Positions 57,493 through 64,000 of a stretch of DNA of 64,000 nt are shown here, in pieces. This stretch comes from Tuwongella immobilis. Its GTDB lineage: Bacteria; Planctomycetota; Planctomycetia; Gemmatales; Gemmataceae. The stretch covers positions 3,200,920 through 3,264,919 of the forward strand of contig NZ_LR593887.1 of the NCBI RefSeq assembly GCF_901538355.1, in the 5' to 3' direction. The notes below the pieces were generated by a model. The model was not told the origin of the DNA. It searched no databases and was given only the letters and a program-made list of their open reading frames with translations. Within the stretch, counting starts at the first letter, position 1, and the number at the start of each line of letters is the position of its first letter. Both the position numbers and the translations under genes were made by a program.

Positions 57493-58104
57493 GTGATTCT
57501 CGAAGGTCTCTTATGTACACGCACCGCGGGCGGCCAACCTCACTTGGCACCGATGGGACCAGCGATCGATTTGGAATCTGGTTCGTTGACCTTCAAGCCG
57601 TTTCAATCGTCAACCTCGTATGCTAATCTCGTCCGCGATCGTGTGGGCGTGTTTCACGTCACGGATGATGTGTTGCTGTTGGCACAAGCCGCAATTGGCA
57701 AAGTTCCATTGCTCCCCGCGAATCGTCCCGCGCGGCAGGTTCCCGGATTCGTACTCCGCGAGGCATGCCGCGTGATGGAATTTGAAGTCGTATCGATCGA
57801 CGATCGGCAGGATCGCGCGATTGTGCAAACGCGAACCGTTCACAGCGAATCGTTGCGGGATTTCTTCGGATTCAATCGGGCGAAACACCTCGTGTTGGAA
57901 GCGGCAATCTTGGCGACCCGATTTCATCTGTTAAATTTATCGGAAGTCGCTCAGGAATTTCGACGCATGGCGGTCATTGTCAACAAAACGGGTGGCCCGC
58001 AGGAATTGGCCGCCATGGAGTTCTTGCAAATGGAACTCGAAGATCGCATGAGCATTCAGCCGACCGATCAACTGCCGCCATTGTCGGCAAAGGAACGATC
58101 GTGA
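57493..58104 (+). CDS. DUF447 protein, H4MPT-linked
   Basis: A 203-residue protein starting at GTG 57493 (ILEGLLCTRTAGGQPHLAPMG) after AAGGA. It matches the DUF447 family, a flavin-reductase-like split-barrel fold: the fold is suggested by LEGLLCTRTAGG, HLAPMGP and NLVRDRVGVFHVTDD. These genes occur with those for tetrahydromethanopterin synthesis in methylotrophs and planctomycetes, and here the next gene (4-base GTGA overlap) is beta-RFAP synthase. The reaction is not known to me. The pair is coupled and close downstream of uvrA. Confidence 0.8.
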   Translation: MILEGLLCTRTAGGQPHLAPMGPAIDLESGSLTFKPFQSSTSYANLVRDRVGVFHVTDDVLLLAQAAIGKVPLLPANRPARQVPGFVLREACRVMEFEVVSIDDRQDRAIVQTRTVHSESLRDFFGFNRAKHLVLEAAILATRFHLLNLSEVAQEFRRMAVIVNKTGGPQELAAMEFLQMELEDRMSIQPTDQLPPLSAKERS

Positions 58105-59069
58105 TTCGTGTGATGGCCCCTTCCCGACTCCATTTCGGACTCCTGCAACCGACAATGGGAGGCGAAACCGCTGCGTCGGTGCGTCGATTCGGTGGCGTTG
58201 GGCTGATGTTGGCCAGTCCCGGGGTGACGGTGACCGTTACGGAAGCCGCGGAATGGTCGGCCAGCGGGGCGAACGCCGCGCGAGCGGTTGGGTTTGCCCG
58301 CAAAATGGCCGATTATCTGGCCATGGGCAGCAGTCGGGCATTCCATTTGGCGATCGAATCCGAAGTGCCGGAACATGTTGGTCTAGGCAGTGGCACCCAA
58401 TTGGCGCTGGCCGTGGGGCGAGCCGTGGCCGGGGCATTTGGCAAACCCGATCTTCCGACATCAATCATTGGGCGAGTTTGCGAGCGTGGGCGTCGCTCCG
58501 CGATTGGCATTCATGGATTCGATCGGGGTGGCTTGATTGTTGAGGTGGGCAAACGTCAACTGGATTCGATTTCCCCGCTATTGGGCAGTTATCCGCTGCT
58601 CGATCCGTGGCGAATTGTGTTGTTTTTGCCCCGTGACAGCACCCCCTGGCATGGCCAGCACGAGCGACAAGCGATGGATCGTGTCAGCCAGACGCCGCAA
58701 TCCGAACAGACGACCGATCGCCTCTGTCGAATGGTGCTGTTGGAGTTGATCCCCGCCGCGTTGGAAGGCGATCTGCCGGCGTTTGGAGAATCCGTGTACG
58801 CGTACAATCGCAAGGTTGGCGAAGCGTTCGCTGTCGTCCAGGGCGGATTGTACTCGCATCCCAGCATTGAACAACTCGTGCATTGGGTTCGCGGACAAGG
58901 CGTGGCGGGGGTGGGACAATCCTCGTGGGGGCCGACCGTGTTTGCCATTGTCGGTTCCGCCGAAGAAGCGGAATGGCTGTGCGATCGCTACCAACAAGCT
59001 GGAGCACCGGGCGATCGTCGGCTCTGGGTGAGTGCCGTGTATCGCCCCGGTTCCGCGGATTGGCCTTAA
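58101..59069 (+). CDS. Beta-ribofuranosylaminobenzene 5'-phosphate synthase
   Basis: A 322-residue GHMP-kinase-fold enzyme. APSRLHFGLL is the N-terminal signature and EVPEHVGLGSGTQLALAVG the glycine/serine-rich substrate loop; later GHDRGGL-like GIHGFDRGGLIVEVG and GVGQSSWGPTVFAI complete the family pattern. It condenses p-hydroxybenzoate or p-aminobenzoate with PRPP, releasing CO2 and PPi, as the first committed step of methanopterin-type cofactors (H4MPT). The start GTG 58101 overlaps the previous stop. Its stop TAA shares TTAA with the convergent gene. Together with DUF447 this is direct evidence of H4MPT biosynthesis in this genome. Confidence 0.9.
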   Translation: MIRVMAPSRLHFGLLQPTMGGETAASVRRFGGVGLMLASPGVTVTVTEAAEWSASGANAARAVGFARKMADYLAMGSSRAFHLAIESEVPEHVGLGSGTQLALAVGRAVAGAFGKPDLPTSIIGRVCERGRRSAIGIHGFDRGGLIVEVGKRQLDSISPLLGSYPLLDPWRIVLFLPRDSTPWHGQHERQAMDRVSQTPQSEQTTDRLCRMVLLELIPAALEGDLPAFGESVYAYNRKVGEAFAVVQGGLYSHPSIEQLVHWVRGQGVAGVGQSSWGPTVFAIVGSAEEAEWLCDRYQQAGAPGDRRLWVSAVYRPGSADWP

Positions 59070-60349
59070 TCCGCAGCTCGCCAACGATACGCCCGCAAGT
59101 GAGTGGCATCTTTGATGAGCAGCCAATCCCCGCACGGCACCGGATGTGCCCACGTTTGGCTCGTTCCCACCGCATATTCCCGAATCGGCTGGAACCGAGT
59201 TGCCTCGGCATCCAAGACAATCAATTTCCCGTCGCTGGTGAGCGTCAACAATTGCGACCCAAGCAGCAGAAGCGCGGCATTCTCACCCAATCGCGGATCG
59301 CTTTCCCAAAGCACTTGTCCGGTTTGCGGTTGCGCTGCAAACAGCTTGCCGGAATTCCGTTGCGTGAAGCCGAATAGTCGATCGCGCGTCAAAATCGGCG
59401 AACTCATGTACAGCGGAAGTTGTGAGTTGGACCACACTTGCCGAGGTGTCAACCGGGTGCCCGTCGCTTCCAGCCGATAGGAGACAAGCGGATTCTGATA
59501 TCCCGAAAAAATCAATTGCTCATTTGCGACAACCGGTGTCACCGAGTTCTGCGTATACCCGGTCGTGTACGGCAGTTTCCAGAGCGATTTGCCCGTCAGC
59601 AGGTCGATTCCGAGAAGCGACTGCTGCGTAAACGCGACCAATTGGCGCTGCTTGGCGAGCGTGGCGACAATCGGCGACGCGTAGGCCGGTCCTTCGGTGG
59701 ATGCGGTCCAGATCGGCTTGCCGGACGTGGGGTCGATCGCCTCCAAACTCCCGCGATCATTCCCGCCCAGATGCACAATCAGCCGCCCATCGACAATCAG
59801 CGGCGACATTGCCGTTCCGTAGAGCGGACTGCTGAGCGGAAAGCGGTCCTGAGTGCGTTGCTGCCAGAGTTGTTTTCCCGTCTTTGCGTCCCAAGCGGAG
59901 AGCGTGCCCGAAATCCCAAGCGTGATGAGCATTCCATCATGGACTACGGGAGTGGATTTCGGCCCCTTCCCGTGCTCGATCGCCGCCTGATCCATTTGGT
60001 ATGCCTGGGGATAGCGCTGATTCCAGCGAATGGCACCCGAACGAGGATCAATCGCCAAGACAACTTCATCATCACCTTGACGTGCGAATTGGTAAATCAG
60101 ACCATCCGCAATCACCGGACTGGAATGCCCAGTGCCAACTTCGACGCTCCAGGCTTCGGCAAGGGTTTTTGGCCAGGTTCGTGGCGGGATGATCGTGCTT
60201 GATATTCCGGTGCGATCCGGCCCGCGCCACTGCGGCCAATCGGCGATTTTCTCGGCGGCCAGCCCGGATCGCGGGCTACTCGCAAGTGCAACCACGATGA
60301 GCCAGCCAACGAACCAGCCCTTGCGACGAAACGGCGGTGCAATCATCAT
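59066..60349 (-). CDS. Exported PQQ-like beta-propeller protein
   Basis: A 427-residue protein with a signal peptide (KGWFVGWLIVVALASSPRSGLA) and a characteristic planctomycete start WPQWRGPDRTG. Repeats of the PQQ/BamB type follow: DPRSGAIRWNQ, DAKTGKQLWQQ, DPTSGKPIWTA, DLLTGKSLWKL and QPQTGQVLWES, each a blade ending in a Trp. Such propellers are scaffolds or quinoprotein-like enzymes in the periplasm; no PQQ-binding catalytic set is evident, so scaffolding is likelier. The start 60349 (MMIAPP) follows GAGTGG. It is 16 bases after the dehydrogenase gene and may be in its operon. Confidence 0.87.
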   Translation of the reverse strand: MMIAPPFRRKGWFVGWLIVVALASSPRSGLAAEKIADWPQWRGPDRTGISSTIIPPRTWPKTLAEAWSVEVGTGHSSPVIADGLIYQFARQGDDEVVLAIDPRSGAIRWNQRYPQAYQMDQAAIEHGKGPKSTPVVHDGMLITLGISGTLSAWDAKTGKQLWQQRTQDRFPLSSPLYGTAMSPLIVDGRLIVHLGGNDRGSLEAIDPTSGKPIWTASTEGPAYASPIVATLAKQRQLVAFTQQSLLGIDLLTGKSLWKLPYTTGYTQNSVTPVVANEQLIFSGYQNPLVSYRLEATGTRLTPRQVWSNSQLPLYMSSPILTRDRLFGFTQRNSGKLFAAQPQTGQVLWESDPRLGENAALLLLGSQLLTLTSDGKLIVLDAEATRFQPIREYAVGTSQTWAHPVPCGDWLLIKDATHLRAYRWRAAD

Positions 60350-60365
60350 GGGGCCACTCTCCCAA

Positions 60366-61370
60366 CTATGCGAGGTTCGAACCATCTAGCCGGCGTCGGG
60401 ACCGGACTTCCGGGTTGACAATCCATTCTTCGGGCCATTCGCCGCGATGGATGCGGACAATCGCATCTGCGGCCCGTTGCACCATCTCATCGCGCGATTG
60501 CAAATCGACCCCCGCCGTGTGCGCGGTGAACAGCACATTGGTGAGCTGCCGAAATGGATGATCGGCGGCGAGCGGTTCCTCATCGAACACATCTAACCCT
60601 GCACCAGCAATCTGTTTCTGAGACAATGCCTCGAACAGCTCCGGTTCATGGACCACGGTTCCACGCGAACAGTTGATGAGATACGCAGTCGGCTTCATCG
60701 CCGAAAGAGTCTCACGATTCATCAGATGTCTGGTTAATGGTGTGAGCGGCACATGCAGCGACAGAAAATCCGCCTGACGAAGGACTTGCTCTTGGGAGAC
60801 CAGTTCCACGGGATATCGTGCCAGGAACTCCGAATCCGGGGCGATTTCCGAGGCGATCACTCGCATTCCGAACGCCAATGCCCGAGTCGCGGTTGCTTTG
60901 CCGGTTCGCCCTAAGCCGATGATGCCAAGGGTTTTCCCGCGAATCGGTTGATAGGCTTTGCGCGGCCACTCCCCGGCGAGAATCCGATTGTGCTGATGCA
61001 GGAAACTTTTGGCGAGCGCCAAAATCAACAGCAAGGTATGTTCGCCAACCGCCTCGTGATTCGTCCCTGGGGCATAGGTGACGATGACCCCGGCATCGGT
61101 GGCGGCATCCACATCCACGGCATCCCAGCCAACACCCGCTCGGGCGATGACCCGCAGATCCGGCGAGGATTCGATCGTCGCTCGGGAATACGGCTCGGAC
61201 CCGGCCAACGAATAGCGAACGCCACGCAACGCCGGGGCAACCTCCGCTTCGATCATCTGGACCGCACGCGGCGGATAGACCCGCTCCAGCCCCGCATCGT
61301 CCAACGTCGTGACAAACCCGTCTTGAATGTGTGCCACATGGGACGGACCAACCAAAACTTTCGGTTTCAT
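60366..61370 (-). CDS. D-2-hydroxyacid dehydrogenase (phosphoglycerate dehydrogenase-like)
   Basis: A 334-residue NAD-dependent dehydrogenase. The NAD site GKTLGIIGLGRTGKATATRA, the Arg in INCSRGTVVHEPEL, the Glu in AGLDVFDEEPL and the His in LFTAHTAG form the catalytic set of the family. RAGVGWDAVDVDAA matches phosphoglycerate dehydrogenases. It lacks the C-terminal ACT domain of SerA, so it may use 3-phosphoglycerate or another 2-hydroxyacid. The start 61370 (MKPKVLVGPSH) is set by the fold, since the frame upstream to 61643 looks non-coding. It is divergent from rsfS. Confidence 0.87.
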   Translation of the reverse strand: MKPKVLVGPSHVAHIQDGFVTTLDDAGLERVYPPRAVQMIEAEVAPALRGVRYSLAGSEPYSRATIESSPDLRVIARAGVGWDAVDVDAATDAGVIVTYAPGTNHEAVGEHTLLLILALAKSFLHQHNRILAGEWPRKAYQPIRGKTLGIIGLGRTGKATATRALAFGMRVIASEIAPDSEFLARYPVELVSQEQVLRQADFLSLHVPLTPLTRHLMNRETLSAMKPTAYLINCSRGTVVHEPELFEALSQKQIAGAGLDVFDEEPLAADHPFRQLTNVLFTAHTAGVDLQSRDEMVQRAADAIVRIHRGEWPEEWIVNPEVRSRRRLDGSNLA

Positions 61371-61783
61371 TCGAGAAAATCTCACACGATGCAGATTCGG
61401 AACGAAATCTCGTCGGCATCTGCCAATTGACGAGAACCATTCCGTTGGAATTCGGGTCTTTGTTGCGAGAACTCCTGCGACTCTTCGCGGATTGTTCCGT
61501 ATACAATGATCGTAGGAGGTCGCATGCAAGAGAGCGACCCGAAAAGCGGTGTCCCGGTCAGGTTGCATACTTGACCAACCGGGGCAATGCCGATGATGAT
61601 AGTGTGAGTCTCGGCGATCAATGGGATTGCGAGCCTGAATCACCCGGAATCGGCTGGAAATTCATCGTATGGAGCGTCCCTGGCGAGCTCGAACCATCTC
61701 TTGGCGTTGGCGCAGGCCGTGATTGCATCACGGCTGGTTGCGAACGACTGGTTCGGGTCGTCTCGTGCTCCGAAGGAGGTCCC
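61371..61783. other. Divergent intergenic region with a possible tiny leader ORF
   Basis: About 410 bases between the dehydrogenase and rsfS. One frame, 61523-61573, reads MQESDPKSGVPVRLHT, with a strong AGGAGG 5 bases upstream and a promoter-like TATACAAT nearby. The plus-strand rsfS frame is open through most of the region but without a start signal. No larger gene is evident. Confidence 0.4.
61523..61573 (+). CDS. Possible 16-residue leader peptide
   Basis: ATG 61523 follows AGGAGG (61513-61518) with ideal spacing and the frame closes after 16 codons at TGA. It is about 210 bases upstream of rsfS. A short gene with a strong ribosome binding site could be a leader peptide, but codon evidence is negligible and it may be fortuitous. 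Confidence 0.25.
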
Positions 61784-62179
61784 TTGAGCATCGCAACTTC
61801 GCCGGTTATGCCGACCACGACTCCCAAACTCCCATCGTCTCTGGAACGAGCCATCGCTTGTGCCCGGACGGCAAGCCAGAATAAGGCCACCGATATTCTT
61901 GTCTTGGATTTGACGAAAATCACGGTCATCTTCGATTACTTTGTGATTTCGACCGGCACGAGCCGCCGTCAGATTCATGCGATCGCAGAAGATACCGACG
62001 CCACGATGCGCTCGCTGGGCGACCATCGGGATTCGATCGAAGGCTACGAAGCCAGCAAATGGATTCTCCAGGATTACGGTGACGTTCTGGTGCATGTCTT
62101 CGATCCGGAAACCCGCGATTACTACAAACTGGAAGAACTGTGGGCGGATGCTCCACGGATCGATTGGCAAAACGCGTAA
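61784..62179 (+). CDS. rsfS: Ribosomal silencing factor RsfS
   Basis: A 131-residue RsfS/Iojap protein. The core ACARTASQNKATDILVLDL, IFDYFVISTGTSRRQIHAIAE and VLVHVFDPETRDYYKLEELW are all typical. It binds L14 of the large subunit and blocks subunit joining in starvation. TTG 61784 is the probable start because AAGGAGG is 4-5 bases upstream; ATG 61808 has none. It precedes coaD by 74 bases with a strong hairpin between them. Some bacteria pair rsfS with nadD, a nucleotidyltransferase; here coaD, from the same superfamily, follows. Confidence 0.9.
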   Translation: MSIATSPVMPTTTPKLPSSLERAIACARTASQNKATDILVLDLTKITVIFDYFVISTGTSRRQIHAIAEDTDATMRSLGDHRDSIEGYEASKWILQDYGDVLVHVFDPETRDYYKLEELWADAPRIDWQNA

Positions 62180-62194
62180 CCTTTTTCTCCTTCC

Positions 62195-62226
62195 CTCGCC
62201 GATTTCCTGAGATGGAAATCGGCGAG
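62195..62226 (+). terminator. Perfect 13-bp hairpin between rsfS and coaD
   Basis: CTCGCCGATTTCC (62195-62207) pairs exactly with GGAAATCGGCGAG (62214-62226) around a TGAGAT loop. It is followed by AGTTTCGG, not a T-tract, so it may be a weak terminator or an RNA-processing/stability element. Confidence 0.45.
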
Positions 62227-62253
62227 AGTTTCGGATGCTCTGCGAGGCTCCCC

Positions 62254-62784
62254 ATGTCCCAGAAGCTGACACCGCGGATTGCGGTCTACACCGGAGTGTT
62301 CGACCCGGTCCACTTGGGACATCAAGATTTGATTCATCGCAGTAGCGAACTCTTCGATAAACTGATCGTCGCCGTGGGCATCAACCCCGACAAAAAGACC
62401 TTCTTCGACATTCATGAACGGGTTGCCCTGCTGAAGAAAGTCACAGCAGACTATCCCAATGTGGAAGTCCACCCGTTCACCGGGTTGGCCGTCCGATTTG
62501 TGCGCGAGATGGGCGCGAAAATCATGGTCCGCGGGCTGCGGACACTCAGCGACATGGAGTATGAATTTGCCATGTCTTTGATGAATTTGAATTTGGATCC
62601 GGACATCGAGACGGTATTCTTGATGGCGCGTGAGGAATTTTCCCACGTCAGCAGTTCGCTGTTGCGTCAGATTGCGATGCTCGAAGGTGAATTGAGCCGC
62701 TTTCTGGACCCGCAAGTGCAAACCGCGCTGCTGGAACGCGCCGGAGTGCGTCGCCTCGCACAAAACAGTCCCACCAATCCATGA
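62254..62784 (+). CDS. coaD: Phosphopantetheine adenylyltransferase
   Basis: A 176-residue nucleotidyltransferase. AVYTGVFDPVHLGHQDLI carries the HxGH-type motif (HLGH), GINPDKKTFFDIHERV and VRGLRTLSDMEYEFAMSLMN are the CoaD-type signatures (RGLR, EYEF), and FSHVSSSLLRQI follows. It transfers AMP from ATP to 4'-phosphopantetheine, the penultimate step to coenzyme A. The start at 62254 follows GAGG. The RGLR...EYEF pattern separates it from NadD. Confidence 0.93.
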   Translation: MSQKLTPRIAVYTGVFDPVHLGHQDLIHRSSELFDKLIVAVGINPDKKTFFDIHERVALLKKVTADYPNVEVHPFTGLAVRFVREMGAKIMVRGLRTLSDMEYEFAMSLMNLNLDPDIETVFLMAREEFSHVSSSLLRQIAMLEGELSRFLDPQVQTALLERAGVRRLAQNSPTNP

Positions 62785-62815
62785 TGAGCCGTGCGGTTGC
62801 TCGCACGGGCAACCC

Positions 62816-64000
62816 ATGCCGCCAGTCCTTCCCAATCCCGCGCCCGATGCCCTCACCCAATTCATGGTCGCCGCTGCCGCTCAACGCCGTGCGAACGATC
62901 GGCCCCCCCGCACGCAAGCGGAACTCGCCGAACAGCGCACCCAACTGCGACAACAAATCTTTGCCTCCATCGGCGAATATCCGGAAACACACGTCCCACT
63001 CCAAGCCAAAATCGTCGAGGAACTGCCCCGCACCGACTACCGCATCGAGAAACTGCTCTTCCAAACTCGTCCCGATGTTTGGGTGACAGCGACTGCCTAC
63101 GTTCCAAACAATCTTGGATCGCGGAAAGTTCCTGCGGTGTTGGCTGTCCACGGACACTGGCCCTGGGCACGCCGCGATCCGGTGGTCCAGGCGCGCTGTC
63201 TCGGGTTGGTCAAACTCGGATTTTTCGTCTTGGCGATCGATGCAACCGGCGCTGGCGAGCGTCACACCGCACCAGGCCGCGGCACCTATCACGGCGCACT
63301 GTACGGCGCAACCTTGTGGCCGAGCGGACAATCGCTGTTGGGCGTGCAAGTGTACGACAATTTCCGCGCGGTGGAATATCTCAAATCCCGACCGGAAGTG
63401 GATGGCACCAAACTGGGGATCACGGGCGCATCCGGCGGCGGCAATCAGTCGATGAATGCCGGCGCGCTGATCGAGGATTTTCGCTGTGTGGTGCCAGTCT
63501 GCTCGGTCGGAAACTATCAGGCATATCTGCGAGCGGCCTGCTGCGTTTGCGAAGTCATGCCCAATGCGCTCCGCTTCACGGAAGAAGGGGCGATTCTGGG
63601 CCTGCTCACCGCGCCGCGCCATCTGATGGTCATCAATGCCACCCGCGATGCCAATCAGTTCAGCCCGGTGGAAGCGAAGAAGAGTGTCGCCTTCGCGCAA
63701 TCGGTTTACGACTTGCTCGGTGCCGGAAATCATCTCGCGCATCGAATCTTCGAATCTGGCCACGATTACAGTCAACCGATGCGGGAAGCCATGTACGGTT
63801 GGATGACCTTGGCGTTGAAAAACGAAGGCAAAGGCGACCCGATTCCCGAACCAAAGTTCGAAGTCGAAACCCCGGAAACACTGGCGATTTTCAACGGCCC
63901 CAAGCGACCAGTGGTGACCCGCATGTTGCCGGAAGTCGCCAGCCAACTCGGGCAGGCGGAAGTCGCCAAACGGAACACGCTTGCGCCGACGCATGCCCAA
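62816..64000 (+). CDS. Alpha/beta hydrolase (acetylxylan-esterase-like), 3' end cut
   Basis: The frame from ATG 62816 stays open for 395 codons to the window edge. It carries AVLAVHGHWPWARRDPV (oxyanion region), the nucleophile in GITGASGGGNQSMN, a possible acid in INATRDANQFSP and the His in FESGHDYSQPM. This is the same fold and family type as the exported esterase at 48439-50394, including the HDY following the catalytic Gly. No signal peptide is seen at this start, so a cytoplasmic role or a different start is possible. It begins 31 bases after coaD, without a good ribosome binding site. Confidence 0.8.
   Translation, partial: MPPVLPNPAPDALTQFMVAAAAQRRANDRPPRTQAELAEQRTQLRQQIFASIGEYPETHVPLQAKIVEELPRTDYRIEKLLFQTRPDVWVTATAYVPNNLGSRKVPAVLAVHGHWPWARRDPVVQARCLGLVKLGFFVLAIDATGAGERHTAPGRGTYHGALYGATLWPSGQSLLGVQVYDNFRAVEYLKSRPEVDGTKLGITGASGGGNQSMNAGALIEDFRCVVPVCSVGNYQAYLRAACCVCEVMPNALRFTEEGAILGLLTAPRHLMVINATRDANQFSPVEAKKSVAFAQSVYDLLGAGNHLAHRIFESGHDYSQPMREAMYGWMTLALKNEGKGDPIPEPKFEVETPETLAIFNGPKRPVVTRMLPEVASQLGQAEVAKRNTLAPTHAQ

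Noticed and set aside
61331-61783. N-terminal extension of the rsfS frame by 151 codons
   Set aside because: It crosses the divergent promoter region and the 5' end of the opposite gene. The TTG at 61784 has a strong AAGGAGG and begins the known family.
62648-64000. Long minus-strand frame (450 codons) at the right edge
   Set aside because: The plus strand encodes a hydrolase with a GASGGG nucleophile and a GHDY site in the same stretch, so this is its shadow in high-GC sequence.

Overview
The window comes from a planctomycete chromosome, most likely of the Gemmatales (Gemmata/Tuwongella-like). This rests on the paired DUF1501 and PSCyt1/DUF1549/DUF1553 genes, the ECF sigma factor with a zinc-motif-free anti-sigma factor, the giant tandem UvrA, the tetrahydromethanopterin (H4MPT) biosynthesis genes and the character of the 16S rRNA. 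The genus is an inference; no database search was run.

Region 1 (1-5232) is the right end of an integrated mobile element sitting at the 3' end of a tRNA-Ser(UGA) gene; its left end lies outside the window. Next to the tRNA is a tyrosine integrase, preceded by a CI/LexA-type self-cleaving repressor. A leftward operon of tightly overlapping genes encodes an excisionase-like HTH protein, a DUF550/MazG-like hydrolase, a sigma factor interrupted by an in-frame TAG, and two unknown proteins. A further DNA-binding protein contains five 21-bp repeats whose TGGCTRAG core recurs in the intergenic region next to it.

Region 2 (5233-11666) holds the tRNA and the 16S, 23S and 5S rRNA genes. 16S and 23S look like separate transcription units. 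Each has its own promoter followed by a near-duplicate boxB/boxA leader, and a strong intrinsic terminator lies after 16S. No tRNA lies between them.

Region 3 (11667-31813) is housekeeping and planctomycete-specific: a Spy/CpxP-like secreted protein, pabB, an esterase, the DUF1501/PSCyt pair, an ECF sigma/anti-sigma pair, a probable FNR-kinase-accA-DUF4281 operon, two multi-TM glycosyltransferase-like proteins flanking a 28-bp inverted repeat, an oxidoreductase and a class III aminotransferase.

Region 4 (31832-35477) is a compact metal-transport cluster: ZnuB-type permease, DUF318 permease, His-rich DUF1980 partner and a CbiM-like protein. It converges on a MutS2 that lacks the Smr domain.

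Region 5 (37539-50394) has a ThiO-like oxidase, a three-gene operon of two membrane-anchored dynamin-like GTPases plus a CHAD protein, a lipA-tmk-holB-lipoprotein operon, a GT39-like membrane protein and an exported esterase.

Region 6 (50493-64000) has a 2319-residue tandem UvrA with a duplicated C-terminal extension, DUF447 plus beta-RFAP synthase (H4MPT biosynthesis), a PQQ-repeat protein, a 2-hydroxyacid dehydrogenase, rsfS, coaD and a truncated esterase at the right edge. pabB (region 3) makes the pAba precursor used by beta-RFAP synthase.
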